Shown one piece after another: positions 24,427-31,505 of a DNA stretch of 38,059 bases; within the stretch, counting starts at the first letter, position 1, and every line of letters begins with the position of its first letter. The DNA is from UBA2137 sp037968575. GTDB taxonomy: Bacteria; Pseudomonadota; Alphaproteobacteria; Micavibrionales; Micavibrionaceae. The notes beneath the pieces were generated by a model, which saw only the letters and a program-made list of their open reading frames with translations, searched no databases and was not told where the DNA came from. The DNA lies in NCBI GenBank assembly GCA_037968575.1, contig JBBKVR010000030.1:1-38059 (forward strand). The letters are read 5' to 3'. The translations under genes were made by a program, and so were the position numbers.

Positions 24427-26388
24427 ATGGCAAAAAACAAAACTCCCGATAAAGACGAAGAGAAGAAAAAGTCGAAGACCCCTAAGGGGACGTTTACGGC
24501 TGTCATAAAGAAACTGCTTACCGATGGTAAGAAGCGCGGTTTCATGACTTATGATGAAATCAATGAGGCTCTTCCGACCGAAGAATTTGCGTCCGAACAA
24601 ATCGAAGATGCAATGGCGGCAATCTCTGACATGGGCATTCAGCTTGTTGAAAAAGAAGATGATTACGAAGAGGAAACTGGCGAGAAATACAAAAAAGCCG
24701 GAAATATAGCCTCTGATGATACTGGTCGTACCGACGACCCTGTGCGTATGTATTTGCGCGAAATGGGTACGGTTGAACTTCTCTCTCGTGAAGGTGAGAT
24801 TGCGATTGCCAAACGTATTGAGGCTGGTCGAGAAATGATGATTGGTGGAATTTGTGAATCTCCACTAGCCATTGAATCGATGATTGCTTGGTATCACGCC
24901 CTTGATAAGGAAGACATTCTTCTGCGTGACGTTATCGATTTGGATGCGACTTATGGTGAGACACACAGCCCGAAGACTAAGGCTGATGACGAGAAAAAAG
25001 AAAAAGAAGAAAAAGCCAAGAAAGAAGCTGAAAAGACCAAGAAGGAAAAAGGCAAAGGCGACGATGAAGATGCCGATTCTGCCAGTGATGATGACGATGA
25101 GGATGATGAAGAAGAGGCACAGCTCTCTCTTACAGCTATGGAGGCCGAGCTTCTACCTCAAGTCTTGAAAGTTTTCTCTGGTATTCAAAAGACCTATAAG
25201 AAAATGCAAAATGTGCAGCAAGTTCGCCTTGAGGCATTGCAAAAGGGTAGGGACCCAGATTCAAAAACAAATGAAAAATACCTCAAGCTGAAAAAAGAGA
25301 TGGTCGACCACATGAATTCGGTTCACCTGAACAATTCACGTATTGAGCAGCTTATTGACCGTCTTTACACCATGAACCGCGACTTGGTTGGCATCGAGGG
25401 GCGCATCATGCGTTTGGCGATTGACAGTAAAGTCGACCGTGGACAATTCCTCGAAGAATATTATGGTTCCGAGCTTGATCCAAAGTGGATGACCAATGTA
25501 GGTAAATTAAGAGGTAAAGGCTGGACAGCATTTTCTAAAGACCATGCCGATGAAGTCAATACACTGAAAGAACAGATTGCGACTATTGCTGATGAGGCGA
25601 TGCTTCCCATCCGTGAATTCCGCCGTATTGTTTCTACTGTACAAAAAGGTGAACGTGAAGCAGCGCGTGCCAAGAAAGAAATGGTTGAGGCAAACTTACG
25701 TCTGGTGATTTCGATTGCCAAGAAATATACAAACCGTGGACTACAATTCCTTGATTTGATTCAGGAAGGGAATATCGGTTTGATGAAAGCGGTTGATAAA
25801 TTCGAATATCGCCGTGGTTACAAATTCTCAACCTATGCGACATGGTGGATTAGACAGGCAATTACACGTTCAATCGCTGACCAAGCCAGAACAATCCGTA
25901 TTCCTGTGCACATGATTGAGACAATTAACAAGATTGTCAGAACATCACGTCAAATGATTCACGAAATTGGTCGCGAACCAACACCTGAAGAACTCTCAGA
26001 ACGTCTGCATATGCCTTTGGATAAAGTGCGCAAAGTTCTCAAAATTGCCAAAGAGCCAGTTTCTCTTGAAACACCAGTTGGTGATGAGGAAGATTCAAAC
26101 CTTGGTGACTTTATCGAGGATAAAAATGCAGTCCTTCCGTTGGATTCTGCTGTTCACTCCAACTTGCGTGAAACAACAACGCGTGTTCTCGCATCACTGA
26201 CACCGCGTGAAGAGCGTGTTCTAAGAATGCGTTTTGGTATTGGTATGAATACTGACCACACATTGGAAGAGGTGGGGCAACAATTTAACGTGACGCGTGA
26301 GCGTATTCGCCAGATTGAGGCAAAAGCCTTGCGTAAGTTGAAACACCCAACGCGTTCCAAGAAATTGCGTAGTTTCCTAGATACTTAA
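24427..26388 (+). CDS. rpoD: RNA polymerase sigma factor RpoD (sigma70)
   Basis: The primary sigma factor. Region 1.1 occupies the first 90 residues, region 1.2 is PVRMYLREMGTVELLSREGE, an acidic/lysine-rich non-conserved insert follows (about residues 180-240), then the sigma70 core (ANLRLVISIAKKYTNRGLQF, the GYKFSTYATWWIRQAI block) and the region 4.2 helix-turn-helix VTRERIRQIEAKALRKLKHP. The frame is open from a GTG at 24397, but ATG 24427 (AKNKTPDKDEEKK) is preferred and gives 653 residues; the 24397 option would fall inside the inverted repeats. A bidirectional terminator follows the stop. Confidence 0.97.
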   Translation: MAKNKTPDKDEEKKKSKTPKGTFTAVIKKLLTDGKKRGFMTYDEINEALPTEEFASEQIEDAMAAISDMGIQLVEKEDDYEEETGEKYKKAGNIASDDTGRTDDPVRMYLREMGTVELLSREGEIAIAKRIEAGREMMIGGICESPLAIESMIAWYHALDKEDILLRDVIDLDATYGETHSPKTKADDEKKEKEEKAKKEAEKTKKEKGKGDDEDADSASDDDDEDDEEEAQLSLTAMEAELLPQVLKVFSGIQKTYKKMQNVQQVRLEALQKGRDPDSKTNEKYLKLKKEMVDHMNSVHLNNSRIEQLIDRLYTMNRDLVGIEGRIMRLAIDSKVDRGQFLEEYYGSELDPKWMTNVGKLRGKGWTAFSKDHADEVNTLKEQIATIADEAMLPIREFRRIVSTVQKGEREAARAKKEMVEANLRLVISIAKKYTNRGLQFLDLIQEGNIGLMKAVDKFEYRRGYKFSTYATWWIRQAITRSIADQARTIRIPVHMIETINKIVRTSRQMIHEIGREPTPEELSERLHMPLDKVRKVLKIAKEPVSLETPVGDEEDSNLGDFIEDKNAVLPLDSAVHSNLRETTTRVLASLTPREERVLRMRFGIGMNTDHTLEEVGQQFNVTRERIRQIEAKALRKLKHPTRSKKLRSFLDT

Positions 26389-26411
26389 AGAAATATAATA
26401 AGACAAACAAA

Positions 26412-26432
26412 AAGCCCGCCAAAAGCGGGCTT
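26412..26432. terminator. Bidirectional intrinsic terminator
   Basis: AAGCCCGC / GCGGGCTT (26412-26419 with 26425-26432, loop CAAAA) has TTCTTT on the plus side and TTTGTTTGTCT on the minus side. It separates rpoD from the convergent secreted-protein gene. Confidence 0.85.
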
Positions 26433-26456
26433 CTTTAATTGTGAATTTTTTAATTC

Positions 26457-27017
26457 TTAGTAACCGTTCCCATGAACGTTAATCTCCGGAGAGAGTTCAC
26501 CTTGGCGAACTGATGGAATGATTTGACCATCGGCTGCCAATTCGGCTTGCTCCTGTGTCATTGTTTGACCATAAGCTTGAGTTTGAATTGGTGCGAACTC
26601 ATTTCCTGCTGCAGGTTCAATCATTGCTGGGTTCATCGGTTGCGCTGTCGTTGCAGTCATAGTCGTTGTCGTCTGTGTCTGAACAGGATTACTGCTGATT
26701 GCTGCCTGATTTTGCTGTGGCAAGATTTGATCTAACTGCGCATAGTTCTGCGGGTCACCTGCAGAAGGGCGCAATTCAGATGAAATCACGTAATTGTCAC
26801 GAACCAAATTGTCCGATGAAACAGTGACTTTTGAAGTTGTCACGCGGGTTTGCGGATCAGTCGTTACATTTGAGGTCACGGCTGGTGACGCCATTGTTTG
26901 AACTTGCGCTTGTTGCATGGGTGCATCATTTGCCATGGCGTGGCCCACTGATGTTGTTGCCAATAGAGCAACGGCTGCAAGTGAAGCCAATGATGTTGAT
27001 TTGAATAGTTTAGACAT
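26457..27017 (-). CDS. Secreted Gln/Thr-rich protein, function unknown
   Basis: I do not recognise the 186-residue product. It opens with a clear Sec signal peptide (MSKLFKSTS, then the hydrophobic core LASLAAVALLATTSVGHAMA, with cleavage expected near GHAMA). The mature part is low complexity: Gln, Thr, Pro, Val-rich with VTTDPQTRVTTSKVTVSSDN, then a QTQTTTTMTATTAQP run. The longer frame to 27080 is less likely, because AAAGGAG lies at the right distance before ATG 27017. Probably periplasmic or surface-exposed. Confidence 0.72.
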   Translation of the reverse strand: MSKLFKSTSLASLAAVALLATTSVGHAMANDAPMQQAQVQTMASPAVTSNVTTDPQTRVTTSKVTVSSDNLVRDNYVISSELRPSAGDPQNYAQLDQILPQQNQAAISSNPVQTQTTTTMTATTAQPMNPAMIEPAAGNEFAPIQTQAYGQTMTQEQAELAADGQIIPSVRQGELSPEINVHGNGY

Positions 27018-27037
27018 AATAGTATCTCCTTTGGGTG

Positions 27038-27205
27038 CTAATCTACGATATAGTTTGGAATTATGCAAACTTTTTGGCAAGAAGGCGCTCCAACGCTTTT
27101 TTTAGCCAATGTTCCTTGCCCAACTGCTGTGGCAGACATGATTAGGAATGTCCCAACAATAAGACTGACAAGTAGATATGCGTGAGTATGTGTATTCGTT
27201 TTCAT
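27038..27205 (-). CDS. Possible 55-residue small membrane or secreted protein
   Basis: A short frame starting MKTNTHTHAYLLVSLIVGTF and continuing LIMSATAVGQG has a hydrophobic core of about 16 residues ending in an AxA-like site, then a short tail with two cysteines. It ends 20 nt upstream of the secreted Gln/Thr-rich gene on the same strand. The ribosome site (GGTGTGG) is weak, so this remains a candidate only. Confidence 0.3.
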   Translation of the reverse strand: MKTNTHTHAYLLVSLIVGTFLIMSATAVGQGTLAKKSVGAPSCQKVCIIPNYIVD

Positions 27206-27288
27206 GCCACACCAACGCGCGCGTGTGCAAAAAAGTTCTGTAAAGTTTTGAAACGTTTGTGTAACGGAATGTTTCTGCTTAAAGTAAC

Positions 27289-27317
27289 TTAACAGGGCAG
27301 GGTAATCCTGCTATAGA
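27289..27317 (+). promoter_or_regulatory. tRNA promoter
   Basis: TTAACA (27289-27294), a 17-nt spacer and TATAGA (27312-27317) lie directly upstream of the tRNA, with the expected start near 27324, about 9 nt before the mature 5' end. Confidence 0.65.
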
Positions 27318-27332
27318 AAACATTCTCTATAA

Positions 27333-27409
27333 GGGCCTGTAGCTCAGTTGGTTAGAGCAGTCCGCTCATAACGGATTGGTCGGGGGTTCAAATCCCTCCA
27401 GGCCCACCA
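27333..27409 (+). tRNA. tRNA-Ile(CAT)
   Basis: A 77-nt cloverleaf with encoded CCA. The acceptor GGGCCTG pairs perfectly with CAGGCCC, the D stem is GCTC/GAGC, the anticodon stem is GTCCG/CGGAT around CTCATAA (anticodon CAT), and the T stem is GGGGG/CCCTC. The CAT anticodon with TTGGTCG variable-loop context resembles the lysidine-modified isoleucine tRNA rather than the methionine elongator; initiator features (GGG before the anticodon loop) are absent. It lies downstream of rpoD. Its 3' end overlaps the antisense HAD gene by 22 nt and is partly repeated at 36157-36199. Confidence 0.93.
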
Positions 27410-28083
27410 TTTTCAAAAGTACTTTCCTGTCTGTGTCTTTGAAGCTCTTCTTCTATATATATTCTTGGGCTATTGAGTTCGTTAATTAATACAGCATGCC
27501 CTATACCACATTTGATAGCACAATCTATATTGGCTTGTGTATCTTCTATAAGAACGGCTTGTTTAGGTACTACCCCATACTGTTTACAAAGCCAATCATA
27601 TACACCTGAATCGGGGTCATCTTTTCTTGCATAACCTCCCTTGCCAAGATCCTCCCAACCAAAAGTATGTCTGTCGATCAAGAATGGGTCATAACCCAAT
27701 CGACTCATGGCTTCTTGCAAAGGTTTTATGGGAGTATGGGATGCAAAACAGACATGGGCATATTCGGCAAGCTGCTTTACATGTCTAGGAAGTTCGGGAT
27801 CTTTATCACCGCAAATATCTAATTTAGCATCATTGGAAAACTGACGGTGTACAACACGATAAGCATGCCTACCAAAGTCGTCTATTAAAAAACGAAAGCC
27901 ATCACGACTGTCTTTGAAAGATTGGTTGGCAGAGTGTTCAGCTTCTGCTGCTGGTAAACCCGTATATTTATTTATAACTGTACCAGCAACTTCGCCAAAT
28001 CTTTGATAGCAACTAGGTTTGTGACGATAAAGTACGTTATCAACATCAAAAATATATAATTTAGGTAGTAAAAACTGACTCAT
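27388..28083 (-). CDS. HAD-superfamily phosphatase (pyrimidine 5'-nucleotidase-like) under FMN riboswitch
   Basis: A 231-residue HAD phosphatase: motif I FDVDNVLY (nucleophile Asp13, acid Asp15), motif II ASHTP, a motif III lysine in ARKDDPDSG, and motif IV LIEDTQAN. The closest look is to the SDT1/PyrP-type pyrimidine 5'-nucleotidases. GAAAGGGG before ATG 28083 favours this start over a TTG at 28113. The gene follows an FMN aptamer on the same strand, pointing to flavin metabolism. Several HAD enzymes (YigB, YbjI, YcsE) dephosphorylate the riboflavin precursor 5-amino-6-ribitylaminouracil phosphate or FMN, so such a role is proposed here. The last seven codons and stop are encoded by the antisense of the tRNA T arm and acceptor. 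Confidence 0.82.
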   Translation of the reverse strand: MSQFLLPKLYIFDVDNVLYRHKPSCYQRFGEVAGTVINKYTGLPAAEAEHSANQSFKDSRDGFRFLIDDFGRHAYRVVHRQFSNDAKLDICGDKDPELPRHVKQLAEYAHVCFASHTPIKPLQEAMSRLGYDPFLIDRHTFGWEDLGKGGYARKDDPDSGVYDWLCKQYGVVPKQAVLIEDTQANIDCAIKCGIGHAVLINELNSPRIYIEEELQRHRQESTFENGGPGGI

Positions 28084-28136
28084 GGTTTTGCCCCTTTCTC
28101 TTAAAAAAACCAAGAATCAGGGCATAAAACCAAAAC

Positions 28137-28160
28137 CCCAAAAACCAGTATGGCTTTGGG
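28137..28160 (-). terminator. Terminator hairpin of the FMN riboswitch expression platform
   Basis: Downstream of the aptamer on the minus strand, CCCAAAGCCA pairs with TGGTTTTTGGG (one bulged base) and is followed by GTTTTGGTTTT. It ends about 50 nt before the HAD start codon, consistent with FMN-dependent transcription termination. Confidence 0.55.
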
Positions 28161-28171
28161 TTAGTTTGGTT

Positions 28172-28316
28172 CATTCTCTTCCATCCGGACTATAACCGTC
28201 GGCCTTGGATTTTCACCAAATCTGCTTGACCCTTTCAGCAAGCTAAAAGGCGCTCGCGGGCTTGTTTTAATCAAAAACTTACCGCCGGTAGGGACTTTCA
28301 CCCTGCCCTGAGAATG
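28172..28316 (-). promoter_or_regulatory. FMN riboswitch (RFN element)
   Basis: Read on the minus strand, the conserved RFN blocks appear in order: P1 strand CATTCTC, then GGGCAGGGTGAAAGTCCC, TACCGGCGGTAAG, a variable arm with AGCCCGCGAGCG, GATTTGGTGAAAATCCAAGG, CCGACGGTTATAGTCCGGAT, and the closing GAGAATG. These match the FMN-binding aptamer found before riboflavin synthesis and transport genes. It lies about 90 nt upstream of the HAD phosphatase start. Confidence 0.95.
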
Positions 28317-28447
28317 TAAACAAGGTAATTGCAGGAGAATAATAAATCAAGTTGCTGATGTCGCGTAGGTTTAAAGTAAGGTTCAAAGCTTAGAAGAGGA
28401 ACATATTCATTGGTTGTTATGAAAGATGAACGCTCTATTTGTTCTTA
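28317..28447. other. Intergenic region between riboswitch and PKS operon
   Basis: This 131-bp AT-rich stretch must contain the promoter of the minus-strand riboswitch transcript and that of the plus-strand PKS operon. I could not fix either promoter with confidence and see no further gene. Confidence 0.5.
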
Positions 28448-29512
28448 ATGAAAAAAGCCTTTCTCAACACTATTGAAACCGCCGTACCGCCGTTTGATAT
28501 TCATAAAAAATTTACAACATTTGCTCCTCATTTTTTAGAAGAAGATAGACAAAAAAAGCTTTTCAAAAGAATGACTGAGCGGTCTCAAATAGAGCACCGC
28601 TTTTCTTTCCTAGAACCTGATGAAAACCCCAATAAGCTTGATAAAAATTCGTTTTATTCTTTAGAGTGTTCAACAAAAACGGCTTCCCGTATGCAATTTT
28701 ACAAAAAGCATGCTTTTGAGCTGGTCAAGCGAGCCATAGACAACCTTAGTCAAAAAAAGAAAATCACTGATACTACTCATATAATAATAACAAGTTGCAC
28801 AGGCTTTTATGCGCCTGGTATTGATATAGACATCATAAAACGTTACCAGCTTAAGCCCAATATAGGGCGTAGTTTCATTGGGTTTATGGGCTGCTATGCG
28901 GCTATCAATGCCCTTCGACTTGCAAATCATATTGTAAAATCGGAAGACAATGCTCAGGTTCTTATTGTGAACATAGAGTTGTGCACTCTCCACCTTAAAA
29001 AGACAGACAACATGGAGGAGCTTCTTTCTTTTTTAATTTTTGCAGATGGTTGTGCGGCAAGTTTTGTAAGCAGTGAGCCTCATGGACTTGAATTGAAAAG
29101 CTTCAACTCGATCCTTATTCCAGACACAGAAAAACAAATCACATGGGATATAGGCGATTTGGGGTTTGATATGGTTTTATCAGGTAAGGTTCCTAAAACT
29201 ATCGGAGTCCAATTACCAAATTTCATAGACAAAATTTTGGAAGATTGTTCTCAAAGTCAGATAGAGCATTGGGCTGTTCACCCAGGGGGTAGAAGCATAT
29301 TGGACACTGTTGAAACATCCCTCGGACTAAATTCTGAAGACCTCAATGTATCGCGTGATGTTCTGCGTAATTACGGGAACATGTCATCTGCAACAATCAT
29401 GTTTGTTTTGCAAAAAATTCTTACGAATGATGTGCAGGGTGATCAGGGCTGTGCCATGGCTTTTGGTCCTGGTGTTGTCGTTGAGAGTCTGCGGTTTGAA
29501 AAGAGTAATTAA
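28448..29512 (+). CDS. Type III polyketide synthase (chalcone synthase-like)
   Basis: A 354-residue thiolase-fold condensing enzyme that extends an acyl-CoA starter with malonyl-CoA and cyclises the product. The Cys-His-Asn triad is visible: Cys149 in GFMGCYAAINALR, His278 in WAVHPGGRS and Asn311 in NYGNMSSATIMF. The chalcone-synthase-like GPG signature appears near the end as AFGPGVVVESL. The frame extends to a TTG at 28439, but ATG 28448 is preferred; neither has a strong Shine-Dalgarno. It is followed after 5 nt by a methyltransferase and then a flavoprotein, all on one strand. The product may be an alkylpyrone or alkylresorcinol, by analogy with srsABC of Streptomyces griseus. Confidence 0.92.
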   Translation: MKKAFLNTIETAVPPFDIHKKFTTFAPHFLEEDRQKKLFKRMTERSQIEHRFSFLEPDENPNKLDKNSFYSLECSTKTASRMQFYKKHAFELVKRAIDNLSQKKKITDTTHIIITSCTGFYAPGIDIDIIKRYQLKPNIGRSFIGFMGCYAAINALRLANHIVKSEDNAQVLIVNIELCTLHLKKTDNMEELLSFLIFADGCAASFVSSEPHGLELKSFNSILIPDTEKQITWDIGDLGFDMVLSGKVPKTIGVQLPNFIDKILEDCSQSQIEHWAVHPGGRSILDTVETSLGLNSEDLNVSRDVLRNYGNMSSATIMFVLQKILTNDVQGDQGCAMAFGPGVVVESLRFEKSN

Positions 29513-29517
29513 GCGTT

Positions 29518-30228
29518 ATGCAGACATTTCATCAGCGTAGTCAGCAAAAAGAACTTATGGATAGTGAGGTTGTTGATTATCAAGAATTTGCACAATGCCT
29601 TGCTCATTTGGAAATCATCAATATTTTTACTTTTGCCTATAGACCCACTCTGCGCTGGTTTAGACGAGAAATAACTAAGCACTCATCGGAAGAGTTGTCT
29701 CTTCTGGATGTGGGGAGCGGGGGAGGCGACATGATGCGTCGTTTGTTAAAGATTTCTGAAAAAGAAATCTGTAGCACCAATTTTACTGGCGTTGATATGA
29801 ATGAGTGGGCGAAGGAATATGGGCTGAAACATACAGATACGAATGCACCTATCAAATATATAACATCTAATCTTTTTGATCTTGATCTCTTAAAGAAACC
29901 TGACTTTATAACGAACTCACTTTTTACCCATCACCTGTCAGACAAGCAATTGATAAAATTTATAAAATGGATGGATTTAAACGCCCAACAAAGTTGGTTT
30001 ATAAATGATCTCCACCGTCATTTTGTACCTTACTATTTTATAAAATTAGTCACGCGTATTTTCCCATTTCACCGATTTGTAAAACACGATGCGGCGGTTT
30101 CAGTGGCGCGCGCATTCACAAAAGCAGATTGGCACGATATTTTAAATGAAGCAGGCATCTCGAATGACCGATACAGAGTGAAATGGCATTTTCCTTTTCG
30201 CTATAGTGTGACTTGTAAGAAACAATGA
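29518..30228 (+). CDS. Class I SAM-dependent methyltransferase
   Basis: A 236-residue Rossmann-fold methyltransferase with motif I LLDVGSGGGDMMRRL (residues 62-76) and the acidic motif II GVDMNEWA near residue 100. No membrane segment is obvious, unlike the membrane-bound SrsB of the Streptomyces phenolic-lipid system. The ATG lies 5 nt after the PKS stop, and the stop overlaps the flavoprotein start (ATGA), so translation is coupled. It likely O- or C-methylates the polyketide product. Confidence 0.88.
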   Translation: MQTFHQRSQQKELMDSEVVDYQEFAQCLAHLEIINIFTFAYRPTLRWFRREITKHSSEELSLLDVGSGGGDMMRRLLKISEKEICSTNFTGVDMNEWAKEYGLKHTDTNAPIKYITSNLFDLDLLKKPDFITNSLFTHHLSDKQLIKFIKWMDLNAQQSWFINDLHRHFVPYYFIKLVTRIFPFHRFVKHDAAVSVARAFTKADWHDILNEAGISNDRYRVKWHFPFRYSVTCKKQ

Positions 30229-31331
30229 AAACTTATGACGCAATAATAGTTGGGGCAGGATTGGCTGGAAGTGCAACAGCCATTCATCTCGCAAAAGCCA
30301 ACAAATGTGTACTTATCATAGAGAAGGAAAAGGAAGCGCACCACAAAGTCTGCGGTGAATTTTTAAGCGCGGAGGCAGAAACTTACCTTTCCAATCTCGA
30401 TATCAATTTGCAAAAAATTGGCGCCAAAAAAATTAATAATTTACGCCTTATCCATGGTGCTAAATCCATATCAACAAAGCTTCCTTTTGAGGCATTTAGT
30501 CTACCAAGATTTATATTGGATGAAGCCTTATTACAAAAAGCAGTGGAGGTAGGAGCCGAAGTAAAAAGAGGTGTAACAGTTGGTAATATTCATAGAGAAG
30601 GGGGCTGCTGGCATGTGTCTGCTGGAAGTTTTTCTGCAAAATCAAAAGCTCTGTTTTTGGCAAATGGTAAGCATGAGATTAAGGGATGGCAAAGGTCTGT
30701 AAACCCGAAGCAAGTAGAAAATGACTATATTGGGTTCAAAATGCATTATCTGGTAACACCCGAAAAGGCAAAGCTGCTTTCAGATTTTACCGAGATTATA
30801 CTGTTTAAGGGTGGCTATGCTGGTCTGCAGCTTGTTGCTAAGAACACGGCAAACCTATGTTTGGTTGTAAAAAAATCTCGGTTTTTCGAATGTGGGAAGA
30901 ACTGGGAAGACCTTCTTAACAAAATTTGTATTGAAACGCCCCATCTTACAAATATTCTTGAAAATGCAAAATCTTGTTGGGATAAACCGTTGACTATATT
31001 TGGGATACCTTATGGGTATACACGGAATGCATCCCTAATTAGCCAGCAAGGTATTTATTATTTAGGTGATCAGATAGGCGTTATCCCATCCTTTGTCGGC
31101 GGAGGAATGGCAATTGCATTATATAGTGCAGGGGACGCATCAAACGCCTATTTAAACTATGATGATGTCCATTACGCTAAGATGGCAAAGAAAAAATTAG
31201 GCTTTCATATAAGAAAATCATATTGGCTTGGCATGCTCATATCTTTTCCAGCTACGTCCAAGGCTCTATTTAATCTATGCTCTTTAATGCCTTTTCTGCT
31301 TCGTATTTTTGCCAAGCAAACCAGGCTTTAA
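30225..31331 (+). CDS. FAD-dependent oxidoreductase (geranylgeranyl-reductase/hydroxylase type)
   Basis: A 368-residue flavoprotein. The dinucleotide fold opens with DAIIVGAGLAGSATAIHLAK (GxGxxG at 10-15), then KVCGEFLSAEAETYL, a block typical of the geranylgeranyl-reductase/aromatic-hydroxylase group, and a second FAD motif GDQIGVIPSFVGGGMAIAL near residue 285. The C terminus is hydrophobic (LISFPATSKALFNLCSLMPF), perhaps membrane-associated. It overlaps the methyltransferase by 4 nt. In the analogous srs pathway the flavoprotein hydroxylates the methylated resorcinol to a quinone; the same step is inferred here. Confidence 0.88.
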   Translation: MKTYDAIIVGAGLAGSATAIHLAKANKCVLIIEKEKEAHHKVCGEFLSAEAETYLSNLDINLQKIGAKKINNLRLIHGAKSISTKLPFEAFSLPRFILDEALLQKAVEVGAEVKRGVTVGNIHREGGCWHVSAGSFSAKSKALFLANGKHEIKGWQRSVNPKQVENDYIGFKMHYLVTPEKAKLLSDFTEIILFKGGYAGLQLVAKNTANLCLVVKKSRFFECGKNWEDLLNKICIETPHLTNILENAKSCWDKPLTIFGIPYGYTRNASLISQQGIYYLGDQIGVIPSFVGGGMAIALYSAGDASNAYLNYDDVHYAKMAKKKLGFHIRKSYWLGMLISFPATSKALFNLCSLMPFLLRIFAKQTRL

Positions 31332-31343
31332 GTTTAATAAAAT

Positions 31344-31362
31344 ATCCCTTACCCTAGGGGAT
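31344..31362 (+). terminator. Possible terminator after the PKS operon
   Basis: ATCCC / GGGAT (31344-31348 with 31358-31362, loop containing a second CCCTAGGG palindrome) is followed by the T-rich start of the 65-bp repeat (TTTTGGTTTGATTGG). It is modest as a terminator. Confidence 0.4.
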
Positions 31363-31427
31363 CTAAGATTTTGGTTTGATTGGTTTCTTTGAAATAAGAC
31401 CGAACAGGTAGTAAACAGCTTATATTT
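31363..31427 (+). repeat. 65-bp direct repeat, left copy
   Basis: Matches 34532-34596 at 61 of 65 positions without gaps. It starts CTAAGATTTTGGTTTGATTG, directly after the PKS-operon hairpin, and ends just before the predicted promoter of the 1009-residue gene. Confidence 0.9.
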
Positions 31428-31430
31428 TCT

Positions 31431-31459
31431 TTGACATATTATATAAATTCTGGTTTTAT
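31431..31459 (+). promoter_or_regulatory. Putative promoter of the 1009-residue gene
   Basis: A perfect TTGACA (31431-31436) is followed after 17 nt by TTTTAT (4 of 6 to the -10 consensus; 31454-31459). It lies 3 nt after the left repeat and about 45 nt upstream of the start codon. Confidence 0.45.
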
Positions 31460-31505
31460 GAGAATAACTAATTGTCATAAATAAAACTAGGGTAGAGTAG
31501 AGACT

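Noticed and set aside
24884..25168. Lys/Met-rich plus-strand frame within rpoD
   Set aside because: It is a frame-shifted reading of the acidic, lysine-rich insert of sigma70.
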